From NCBI GenBank assembly GCA_017548125.1, contig JAFYNK010000021.1:41057-105056 (forward strand): a stretch of DNA of 64,000 nucleotides, read 5' to 3'. A model generated the notes under the pieces. That model saw nothing but the letters and a program-made list of their open reading frames with translations, was not told the DNA's origin and did not search any database. The first letter of the stretch is position 1, and each line of letters opens with the position of its first letter. This DNA is from Bacteroidales bacterium (GTDB taxonomy: Bacteria; Bacteroidota; Bacteroidia; Bacteroidales; F082). This document shows positions 18,601 to 26,250 of the stretch, piece after piece. Both the position numbers and the translations under genes were made by a program.

Positions 18601-20132
18601 CTAAGCAGATGATTCTCACAGGCGAAGCTGATTTGTATGACGGCGCTTGTCAGATAGATTATCTCAATACTTATTACAACGTTAACCCGACTAAGTTCAG
18701 GCTAATGAATAATGTCAAGCCTCATATCAGGTTGTCTGAAAACAGAATAGATTTTAATGATATTATTCTTGTTGATACGTTGGACAATCATGCTATCGCA
18801 TATGGAATTGTTACGCATGATTATCTCAGGAATTTTAAGTTTAATGTTGATGCGTCTCTTGACAACTTCTTGGCAATGAATATGTTGCCTGTTGACGGCT
18901 CTACGTTTTATGGAACGGCAGTCGCGAGCGGAGATTTGAAGATAAACGGACCTCTTGAAGATATAGTAATGGATGTCAACGCCTTGTCGATGCCAGGTAC
19001 TGTTATTGACATTTTGTTGACGAGTGCAAGTTCAATAAACGATAACTTTATCGTCTTTGTCCAAAAAAATGTTGAACAAGACACTGTTAAGACTATTATA
19101 CCAAAGAAAGAGAAAGATAGGAAGTTCACTTTCAATCTTAACGCTGATGTTGCAGAAAGCGCAAAAGTTAATATCCATTTGCCTTCAAATATGGGTAATA
19201 TCAGCGCTAATGGCTTGGGAAACATTAGGTTGGGTTATGCTTCCAATATACTCACGCTTTATGGCGATTATGTTATCAATGATGGAACATTCAATTTCAA
19301 TTTCCAGAACCTCGTGAGACGTAACTTCGACATAAAACAAGGCGGTACCATTTCGTGGACGGGAAGCGCTGCTGAAGCCGATATAAATGTGATAGGTAGT
19401 TACAGAACCAAATCGTCGATTTCGTCATTGGGCGTTGAATTAGACTCTACCTCATTGGTTAACAATGTTAATGTGGATTGTATATTGCGTCTTCAAGAGA
19501 AACTTAACAACCCGACGATAACCTTTGGCTTGGACTTGCCGAATGCTACCGATGATATAAAAAATACAGTTTTCTCAATTATTGACACTACAAATCAAGC
19601 TGTTATGTCGCAGCAGATTATATCATTGCTTGTGTTAGGCTCGTTCTCGTATTCAAATACCAGCCTTTACAGCATTGGCGCTTCCAATTATTACAACGTG
19701 CTCACAAATTCATTGAGCAGCTGGCTGTCGCAGATTAGCAAGGATTTCGATGTCGGCGTGCGTTATACTCCGGAAGATAATCTTACTGCTGAAGAGCTTG
19801 AGGTGGCGCTTTCAACGCAGCTGTTCGATGATAAGTTGACAATAGAAGGAAACTTGGGTATGTACACAGGCTCGCGTAGCGATGTGGCTGGCGGCGCCAA
19901 TAATATTGTTGGTGACGTTGATATAACGTATAAATTCACTAATAGATTGAGCCTCAAGATTTACAATCATTCGAATCTGAATAGCAACTATTATTTGTAT
20001 TCATACGAAACATATTCGGATTATACTCAAGGAATAGGTATCTCTTATTCTCAAAGCTTTGATAATATCAGAGAGATTTTTATAAGGAAAAATAGAAACA
20101 AAAAAATAAAAACAATAAAAGATGAGCAATGA
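15564..20132 (+). CDS. tamB: TamB/DUF490-like translocation and assembly protein (start uncertain)
   Basis: This very long protein (about 1,500 residues) resembles the TamB/DUF490 branch of AsmA-like bridge proteins, which span the periplasm and work in outer-membrane assembly or lipid transport. It has an N-terminal membrane anchor (SILIIITIIFALLASIYAVIL), a long run of beta-strand repeats, and a C-terminal DUF490-like block (NDGTFNFNFQNLVRRNFDIK, GSYRTKSSISSLG, SQQIISLLVLG). No ATG, GTG or TTG precedes the anchor outside tsaD; the nearest candidates are a GTG at 15564 and a TTG at 15513, while an ATG at 15735 would delete the anchor. The first coordinate is therefore a guess. The stop overlaps the next gene by 11 bases. 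Confidence 0.85.
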   Translation: MSSHDDSIANIYSFIIIKRKDKNTKKTIIHSILIIITIIFALLASIYAVILDVNVQSMLARTAAGVLSNKLGTEVKIKTFYIRPDLRIHAEEVQINDKMHYPMLYVGKLDAKLSIRDLANELRVKWINVDDILVNLVKYEDEYVMNISELFSSDNAQKEKDKKSKSTIYLDELNLSRGHLVLWDQNKDNPDKLSMDYSHLDIDSVYMSLSKMSFNGDTVEGFIHNFRGEDISGFSVKEFSSPSKFMVSSRGFDFKNLKLISHSTSINIDLQFLYNGYHNFRNFIDSVMIVANVHQTQLTLSDLKYFSPVMGKMTDTLQIKGLITGSVKDFTARNFKFSFKDSTDFVGTIKMKGLPVFYETHIVADIDKMNFTYQDISEFAIPSSSNYIPLPEMLSSVKNAVLSGTFYGFPKNFNTKFNLHTNIGNIYFDGSLNNDMDIVSNPYYFLTMHANNINAQKLLGMKDNALVSFSADMKGEGMNKKDADLQVKLDVEKLKYQNNEIDNFTIKGDFENQQLTLSTEINKKLIDVDVDALLDVTGDVPAFDVAMDIKNIDLRKLNILNFDEKMQLATNADIKLRGNKLDEIYGVVCLDDTYYNDSRGCYFMDSLRLSLTENHFNSKDIHVVCDFFDADINGIFNFKNIGNTFKNYVRNHFHVNKWGDKGVKLSDEEQDFYVNLNFKNTETLSQLLMPNLKVSNNTNFTATFTSANYQLYSTLESEMIVYNKMIFNNLYLKNKTERNKTTANVSLKELVFKEAKDKNDVELGLENIVFLLDAHSDSLLFDLGWDDDNVEDKNKGNMAAIFLPYDKYGGKLHVTTSDVIVNDSLWNLSPTFFIDFKKNKVKFEEFTIYCGNQSMKVRGAFPKTSRDTLYMNFNNLDISDFDLLTAGKGINVDGIINGDLQFSGISDRFTFLSNLDVSNVGLNNHLVGDAYIDANWNAPDTSIFVDAEIIRKGQYEKLMSLVGNYYTSRKNDNLNFNLEMNGIDIYFVNSFTKGVLSRLKGNLNGDIAITGSTKQMILTGEADLYDGACQIDYLNTYYNVNPTKFRLMNNVKPHIRLSENRIDFNDIILVDTLDNHAIAYGIVTHDYLRNFKFNVDASLDNFLAMNMLPVDGSTFYGTAVASGDLKINGPLEDIVMDVNALSMPGTVIDILLTSASSINDNFIVFVQKNVEQDTVKTIIPKKEKDRKFTFNLNADVAESAKVNIHLPSNMGNISANGLGNIRLGYASNILTLYGDYVINDGTFNFNFQNLVRRNFDIKQGGTISWTGSAAEADINVIGSYRTKSSISSLGVELDSTSLVNNVNVDCILRLQEKLNNPTITFGLDLPNATDDIKNTVFSIIDTTNQAVMSQQIISLLVLGSFSYSNTSLYSIGASNYYNVLTNSLSSWLSQISKDFDVGVRYTPEDNLTAEELEVALSTQLFDDKLTIEGNLGMYTGSRSDVAGGANNIVGDVDITYKFTNRLSLKIYNHSNLNSNYYLYSYETYSDYTQGIGISYSQSFDNIREIFIRKNRNKKIKTIKDEQ
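15626..15633 (-). promoter_or_regulatory. Promoter -7 box of tsaD
   Basis: The minus-strand sequence TATTTTTG lies 19 bases before the tsaD ATG. It sits inside the 5' part of the divergent tamB-like reading frame. Confidence 0.55.
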
Positions 20133-23100
20133 CAAATTTGTATTGTACAGAGCATCAGCTGGTTCTGGAAAAACATATACTCTTGTAAGAGAATTTCTGA
20201 CACTTTGTCTATCATCTGAAAATGTGATTTATAACAATATTCTCGCTGTCACTTTCACTAATAAGGCGGCAAACGAGATGAAGGCAAAAATCTTGAATAA
20301 TCTGGAAGGTATAATAGCCGATGATGAAGATTATTTGAGCATGAAAAACGATCTTTGCAAAGCCAATAATCTTACTGAAGAACAGCTGAAACAAAGAGCT
20401 GCCAGATTGTACGATAATATCATTCATAATTATTCCGACTTAAATGTATCAACGATAGATAGTTTTGTTCAGCAGATTTCCCGTACTTTCGCTCGCGAAC
20501 TGAGACTTCCGAGCCAGTATAGAGTGCTTTTGGATGATGATGAATTTCTCGATGAATTGATTCAACGTATTGATAAAGAAATTGGTAATGGAGAAGACCT
20601 GCTTACAAAAACTCTCGTAGAATATATTAAATTCAATCTTAAAGAAGAAAGCAAGTGGCGTCTCGATACTCCAATAAAGGAATTCGTAAAAAATCTCCTT
20701 AAAGAAAACGCTTACAAAAAAGGCGAAAGCCTTGAACTGAATATGCTTGATGAAAAGAAATGCGAGGAGATTGAAAAATATATTAATGATCAGATTGGCA
20801 TATATAAAAATGAAATAGATGCTAATATCAAGAATATAGAGCGTTTTAATGAAAACAATAATATTGGTGAAGAAGCTTACTATAAGGTTTTGCCATCATT
20901 GTTAAATAAAATTAAGAATGATATAAATACAGCGCCAAAGGATATCTGTGGCAAGACTGTAAAAAGTATATTCAACGAAGAAAAATCCTGGTATGTTGGA
21001 AAAAAAGAGCCAGCTAATGTAACAGGAGAAAATGTCGTCAGATATTTTGAAAATATTGTAAATAGTCATAAGTCGTTATACCTTATTAATATTGTTAAAA
21101 AGAACTTTTATCTGTATCTTCTGAGAGGCAATCTGTTGAGTATTATAAACCAGCATATTGATGAAACCAACAAGGTTCATATCTCTGAGTTTAACAAACG
21201 AATTTCGGATGTTATAGCAGATTGCAGCGCGCCTTTCATTTATGAAAGAATAGGTACGAAATTCCAGCATTTCTTTATCGATGAGTTTCAGGATACGTCT
21301 ATATTGCAATGGTTTAACTTCTTACCTCTGATAAATAATAGTCTCTCTGAAGGAAAAATGAATCTTTTGGTTGGTGATGCCAAACAGGCGATTTATAGGT
21401 TTAGAAGCGGGGAGGTGGAGCAGATTATAAAACTGCCGGAAATTCATAACAAACCAACCGACCCTGATGACGAGGCCGCTCCTGTATTCTTCGATTACGA
21501 AGAGTCGTTTAAAAGTTATTTTAAAGAATATGAACTGGAGAGAAACTATCGTTCCAGAAAGAATGTAGTTCTGTTCAATAATTCATTTTTTAATTCTTCA
21601 AAAGGTTGCCTCTCTGAGAGTTATGAAAAGGTGTATTCTAATTCAAGGCCTCAGCAATATAAGGAAAATCAATCGTATGACGGATGCGTGAATGTTAAGA
21701 TATTCGATTGCGATAAAGATACAAAGATAGGCGAATATAAGGATAATGTAAAAAACGTGATTTTGGCTGACATAATATCGCTGAAAGAAAACAACGCTAA
21801 CCTGAAATATAACGACATCGCTATTCTCGTACGCAACAATAGCGATGGTTCTGACATCGCTGAGTTCTTGTCAAAAAACGGTATTCCTGTAATTTCTTCT
21901 GACTCAATACTTTTAAAGTCATCTGACGAAGTCATGCTGGTTGTCATGACTCTCAAATATATGATGAATGAAAAGAATAAGGTGACGAAGTTGAACCTGT
22001 CATTCTTTCGTGATATCTGCAATAATAATGCAGAGGAAATAACCGACCTGAGTGGAGTGCTGAAGTATGACATTGATGAGAATAAAATTAAGGAAATAAG
22101 AGAAAGTGCGTTGAGCCTTTATGATTTGTGCATTAAGATAATCAATATGTATGGATTTAATATTGTGGAAAATGTCTTTCTGCAATATTTCATGAATATG
22201 GTTCATGACTGGCAAAATGCTGAAAATAATGGAATTAATGCCTTCCTCGAATATTGGGACAAGAAATCGGATTCTTTTTTTGTCAAGATTACTGGAAAGA
22301 TAAACGCTGTTCAGATAATTACGATACATAAATCCAAAGGTCTTGAATATAAGATTGTTATGTATCCGTATGTTTGTACTAAAGTCCCAGAAAGACTCCA
22401 TTCAAACGAAATGTGGCTTGACTTTAAGCATGATTTAGCAATAATGAAAGATATTCCGTATCTCGATAATTTCATACTTCCTATTACTAGCTCTTTAGAG
22501 GGAACTGATATGGAAAAATATTATCATGAGGAAAAAGAAAAAGCTTCTTTCGATGATTTCAATATAATGTATGTGGCGATGACTCGTGCAAAGGATATTC
22601 TTTTCCTTTATTCAAAAAGCAAGACCGACGCTAAAAGTAGCAATTTCTTGGTTGATTATCTGAATTATAATAAGGAGTCGAATAAGATAGACAATGAACT
22701 TTTAAATGTTGATTTTAAGGAAGTAGTCTATGACGATGATGTTGCAAGAAATTATAAGGAATATCAATTCGGAGAAATGGAATATGTTGACAATGATAGG
22801 GAAGAAGTTGACATTAATGAGGTTAAGCTTGCCGAAAACGAGCAGGCGCCAGTTACAATAGATTGGTCTAAAAAGGTGAAGTTTAAGGAAGATCCAACAA
22901 TGCTATGGGCGAAAGATGACACCTACGACCCTCAGGAATGGGGAAATCTTGTTCATGAGATTTTTTCAAAAATAACGACATTCGATGGCGCAAAGAGTGT
23001 GCTGAAGTTTTATGAGAATGACGGATGCATTGACGCTGAGAAATCGAGAAAATTGTATGATGAATTTTGTGATGTGGTTAATAATGAAGAAATAAAAGAG

Positions 23101-23391
23101 GCATATTCGAGTGAAGCTGTCGTTAGGAATGAGATGGAGATTTTGATGGAAGACGGAAGGAAAATGCGTCCTGACAGATACGCGGAACTTGATGATAAAG
23201 TGATTCTGATAGATTATAAAACAGGACACGACAATGTGAAATATTATGAGCAATTAAGAGAGTATGCTTATGCGTTGCAGGGAATGGGTGTCGTTAAAAC
23301 TATAAAACCATATCTTGTCTATTTGGGAGATAAAGATAATGATGGAAAAGTGAAAGTAGAAGAGGTATTTTTAGACAGATTATTTTACTGA
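20122..23391 (+). CDS. RecB/AddA-like UvrD helicase with PD-(D/E)XK nuclease domain
   Basis: This 1,089-residue protein is a superfamily 1 helicase fused to a RecB-type nuclease, the DNA-end-processing subunit used in recombinational repair. Residues 11-18 are Walker A (ASAGSGKT), followed by ILAVTFTNKAANEMK. FFIDEFQDTSILQW is the DExx motif, and LVGDAKQAIYRFR, ERNYRSRKNV, ITIHKSKGLEYKIV and YVAMTRAKDIL are the later helicase motifs. Near the C-terminus WGNLVHEIF, RPDRYAEL and LIDYKTG form the nuclease core. The ATG overlaps the tamB-like stop by 11 bases, implying translational coupling. No AddB partner is adjacent. Confidence 0.93.
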   Translation: MSNDKFVLYRASAGSGKTYTLVREFLTLCLSSENVIYNNILAVTFTNKAANEMKAKILNNLEGIIADDEDYLSMKNDLCKANNLTEEQLKQRAARLYDNIIHNYSDLNVSTIDSFVQQISRTFARELRLPSQYRVLLDDDEFLDELIQRIDKEIGNGEDLLTKTLVEYIKFNLKEESKWRLDTPIKEFVKNLLKENAYKKGESLELNMLDEKKCEEIEKYINDQIGIYKNEIDANIKNIERFNENNNIGEEAYYKVLPSLLNKIKNDINTAPKDICGKTVKSIFNEEKSWYVGKKEPANVTGENVVRYFENIVNSHKSLYLINIVKKNFYLYLLRGNLLSIINQHIDETNKVHISEFNKRISDVIADCSAPFIYERIGTKFQHFFIDEFQDTSILQWFNFLPLINNSLSEGKMNLLVGDAKQAIYRFRSGEVEQIIKLPEIHNKPTDPDDEAAPVFFDYEESFKSYFKEYELERNYRSRKNVVLFNNSFFNSSKGCLSESYEKVYSNSRPQQYKENQSYDGCVNVKIFDCDKDTKIGEYKDNVKNVILADIISLKENNANLKYNDIAILVRNNSDGSDIAEFLSKNGIPVISSDSILLKSSDEVMLVVMTLKYMMNEKNKVTKLNLSFFRDICNNNAEEITDLSGVLKYDIDENKIKEIRESALSLYDLCIKIINMYGFNIVENVFLQYFMNMVHDWQNAENNGINAFLEYWDKKSDSFFVKITGKINAVQIITIHKSKGLEYKIVMYPYVCTKVPERLHSNEMWLDFKHDLAIMKDIPYLDNFILPITSSLEGTDMEKYYHEEKEKASFDDFNIMYVAMTRAKDILFLYSKSKTDAKSSNFLVDYLNYNKESNKIDNELLNVDFKEVVYDDDVARNYKEYQFGEMEYVDNDREEVDINEVKLAENEQAPVTIDWSKKVKFKEDPTMLWAKDDTYDPQEWGNLVHEIFSKITTFDGAKSVLKFYENDGCIDAEKSRKLYDEFCDVVNNEEIKEAYSSEAVVRNEMEILMEDGRKMRPDRYAELDDKVILIDYKTGHDNVKYYEQLREYAYALQGMGVVKTIKPYLVYLGDKDNDGKVKVEEVFLDRLFY

Positions 23392-23409
23392 ACATAAAGC
23401 ATTTTTTTG

Positions 23410-23417
23410 TAAATTTG
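23410..23417 (+). promoter_or_regulatory. Promoter -7 box of typA
   Basis: TAAATTTG lies just after the helicase-nuclease gene and 85 bases before the typA ATG. Confidence 0.55.
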
Positions 23418-23502
23418 CGCTCGTTTTTTTTGAGACTTTTTCTATGAGCTCGTTGAGCTATAGCAAAAAAGATAAAATAAGTTCTAATAAAAAATATAAT
23501 AG

Positions 23503-25317
23503 ATGGATAGTATTCGTAATGTCGCAATTATTGCCCATGTTGACCATGGCAAGACCACATTGGTAGATCGTATTTTACACCAATCGAGATTGTTTAGAGA
23601 CAATCAGGAAACAAATGATTTGATGTTGGATAACAACGATCTTGAGCGAGAACGAGGTATCACCATCTTGTCAAAAAACGTTTCAGTTCGCTATAAAGGC
23701 GTAAAAATCAATATTATTGATACTCCTGGTCACTCCGATTTCGGTGGAGAAGTGGAACGCGTTCTTAACATGGCCGACGGCGTTATCTTGCTTGTTGACG
23801 CTTTTGAAGGTCCAATGCCACAGACACGTTTCGTTCTTGAAAAAGCTTTGCTTTTAGGTCTTAAGCCAATAGTTGTTATCAACAAGGTTGACAAACCTAA
23901 TTGTTATCCAGAAGAAACACAAGAAGCAGTTTTTGATTTGATGTTTAATCTGGGCGCTACAGAAGAACAGCTCGATTTCCCAACAGTTTTCGGCTCTTCA
24001 AAACAAGGCTGGATGTCACCTGATTACAAAAAAGTAACATCTGATATTTCATATCTCCTCGACACAATTCTTGAACATATCCCAGCAGCGAAATATGAAG
24101 AAGGCACCCCACAAATGCTTATCACTTCATTGGATTATAGCTCATACGTAGGTCGTATCGCTGTCGGCCGTTTGAAAAGAGGTGTCTTGCAAGCAGGTAT
24201 GAATGTTTCGCTTATGAAACGTGACGGTTCAATTAAGAAGAACACAATCAAAGAATTATATACATTTGAAGGTCTTGGAAAAGAAAGAACAAAGAATCCA
24301 GTCAAGGCTGGTGATATTGTAGCTCTTATGGGACTTGAAGACTTTGAAATTGGTGATACAGTTGCAGATATGGAAAATCCAGAAGCATTGCCACCAATTC
24401 ACGTTGACGAACCAACAATGAGTATGTTGTTCACTATCAACAACTCTCCATTCTTTGGTAAAGAAGGTAAGTTCGTTACATCACGTCATCTTCGTGAACG
24501 TTTATATAAGGAGTTGGAAAAGAACTTGGCGCTTCGCATTGAAGACACAGCGTCTCCTGATTCTATGATGGTTTATGGTCGCGGTATTCTTCACCTTTCA
24601 ATTTTGATTGAGACAATGCGTCGTGAAGGTTATGAGTTCCAAATAGGCCAACCTAAGGTTATCATGAAGGAAATAGACGGAAAGAAATGCGAACCTATTG
24701 AAATGCTGACAGTTCAAGTTCCAGAACAATTTGCTGGTCGCGTTATTGAACTTGTTACAGCCAAGAAAGGTGAGATGATAAATATGCAGCCTAAGGGCGA
24801 TAGAATGAACATCGACTTTGAAATCCCATCAAGAGGTCTTATCGGTTTGAGAAGCAATATGCTCACAGCAACGGAAGGTGAAGCTGTTATGTCACAAAGA
24901 CTTAAAGGATATGAGGCTTGGAGAGGCGATATTCCTGGACGTAATACCGGCGCTCTTATCGCAATGGAAACTGGTGTTGCAGTGCCATACGCATTATGGA
25001 AGTTGCAAGATAGAGGCTCATTCTTCGTTATGCCAAATGAAGAAGTTTATGCAGGTGAAGTCATCGGCGAAAACACTCGTTCAAACGACATCGTGTTAAA
25101 TGTTAACAAGACAAAACACTTGACCAACGTCCGTGCTTCTGGCTCAGATGAAAAGATCGTTCTTATTCCACCAAAACGTTTCTCATTGGAAGAATATATG
25201 GAAATGATCAGAGATGACGAATATCTCGAAATAACTCCTAAGAGCTTGCGTTTGAGAAAGATTATCTTGGATGAGATAGAACGCAAACGTCAAAGCAAGA
25301 GAGAAGATAATGAATAA
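23503..25317 (+). CDS. typA: Ribosome-binding GTPase TypA/BipA
   Basis: TypA is a translational GTPase that binds the ribosome like EF-G and helps large-subunit assembly and stress growth. The 604-residue protein has G1 at residues 11-18 (AHVDHGKT), the switch region [25 protein letters not shown] (G3) and VVINKVDKP (G4). Domains II, III, V and the TypA-specific C-terminal domain follow (GIGE-type segment [23 protein letters not shown]). Length is normal. It is a single-gene unit with its own promoter and terminator. Confidence 0.98.
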   Translation: MDSIRNVAIIAHVDHGKTTLVDRILHQSRLFRDNQETNDLMLDNNDLERERGITILSKNVSVRYKGVKINIIDTPGHSDFGGEVERVLNMADGVILLVDAFEGPMPQTRFVLEKALLLGLKPIVVINKVDKPNCYPEETQEAVFDLMFNLGATEEQLDFPTVFGSSKQGWMSPDYKKVTSDISYLLDTILEHIPAAKYEEGTPQMLITSLDYSSYVGRIAVGRLKRGVLQAGMNVSLMKRDGSIKKNTIKELYTFEGLGKERTKNPVKAGDIVALMGLEDFEIGDTVADMENPEALPPIHVDEPTMSMLFTINNSPFFGKEGKFVTSRHLRERLYKELEKNLALRIEDTASPDSMMVYGRGILHLSILIETMRREGYEFQIGQPKVIMKEIDGKKCEPIEMLTVQVPEQFAGRVIELVTAKKGEMINMQPKGDRMNIDFEIPSRGLIGLRSNMLTATEGEAVMSQRLKGYEAWRGDIPGRNTGALIAMETGVAVPYALWKLQDRGSFFVMPNEEVYAGEVIGENTRSNDIVLNVNKTKHLTNVRASGSDEKIVLIPPKRFSLEEYMEMIRDDEYLEITPKSLRLRKIILDEIERKRQSKREDNE

Positions 25318-25321
25318 AATA

Positions 25322-25355
25322 TAAGAGGCGGTTAAAACTAATCGCCTCTTTTTTT
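25322..25355 (+). terminator. Terminator of typA
   Basis: AGAGGCG and CGCCTCT arms around a loop, followed by seven T, lie 6 bases past the typA stop. Confidence 0.85.
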
Positions 25356-25380
25356 ATGTTAATGCTTGAAAATACTTGTG

Positions 25381-26136
25381 TTATTTAGAGAATCTTTTTC
25401 TTGAAATGATATTCCTGTCTATTGATTTATCAGCATATTCGAAAGGAACGTAGAACAGGCAGATGTCTTTGTAAAATCCTGCGTTTTCTTGTTTTCCTAC
25501 AAGTACAGACGCGTCTTCAGGGTCGGAGTCGTTTAAGAATAACTCTAGAGAGACGATTTCTTCATTGTCTCCAATGGTTAATGTGTCTGTAATTGTTTGA
25601 TAATAATGGTAATTGTCGTTTAAGAATTGATTGATGCGAATGCCTAAGTCTGAATTGATATAAACGTCACATTCGTAATAGCCTTTATATTTGAAGAAGA
25701 AGTCCATTTTCCATACAGCGTATGAATACCAATCGTTTCCGCCGCCATATCTATAAACTGTATCGCCGAAATTATAATCAGGAGTGCCGTATATTTTCTC
25801 TATTGATTTTGGTGTTATGCCAAAATTGGTGGTAGGTTCTTCAAAAATGTTGACAGTGACTTTTATGGTGATCTTATTTACTTCATTTTCAATGATGACA
25901 TTGGCTTCACCGACGTTTTTGCCTTTTATAATGCCTTTTTCGTTGACTGTGACAACCATTTCATTGTCGGAATAATAACTGAGATCGCTGTCGGAAGTGA
26001 CGCCTAAGTCGTATTCTTCTAACAAAACAATTTCAATTGAATTTTTACCGTCATAATTTATCTCGTTCTTCTTTTGGGGGTCACAGGAACTGAAGAAAAC
26101 ACATATACCTAGTAAAAATAATGCTAATTTTTTCAT
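25381..26136 (-). CDS. Lipoprotein with BIG2-like Ig domain
   Basis: This 251-residue lipoprotein has a lipobox ending FFSSC (Cys about residue 18). A bacterial Ig-like (BIG2) segment follows at roughly residues 30-95, with the pattern SYYSDNEMVVTVNEKGIIKGKNVGEANVII. The C-terminal 150 residues (from GITPKSIEKIYGTPD) do not match a family I recognise. It is probably periplasmic or on the outer surface. It stands alone with its own -7 box and converges on typA. Confidence 0.8.
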   Translation of the reverse strand: MKKLALFLLGICVFFSSCDPQKKNEINYDGKNSIEIVLLEEYDLGVTSDSDLSYYSDNEMVVTVNEKGIIKGKNVGEANVIIENEVNKITIKVTVNIFEEPTTNFGITPKSIEKIYGTPDYNFGDTVYRYGGGNDWYSYAVWKMDFFFKYKGYYECDVYINSDLGIRINQFLNDNYHYYQTITDTLTIGDNEEIVSLELFLNDSDPEDASVLVGKQENAGFYKDICLFYVPFEYADKSIDRNIISRKRFSK

Positions 26137-26151
26137 GACTTATAATTTTCG

Positions 26152-26159
26152 CAAAAATA
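26152..26159 (-). promoter_or_regulatory. Promoter -7 box of the BIG2 lipoprotein
   Basis: The minus-strand sequence TATTTTTG lies 15 bases before the ATG. Confidence 0.55.
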
Positions 26160-26203
26160 TAAATTTTCTTTGTTAAGAAGTGAAAATAATAAGAAAAAAA
26201 AAC

Positions 26204-26211
26204 TAAATTTG
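26204..26211 (+). promoter_or_regulatory. Promoter -7 box of gcvP
   Basis: TAAATTTG lies 39 bases before the gcvP ATG. Confidence 0.6.
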
Positions 26212-26250
26212 CGGAATAAGAAAAAAGTATTTCATTAAATAACTAATAAT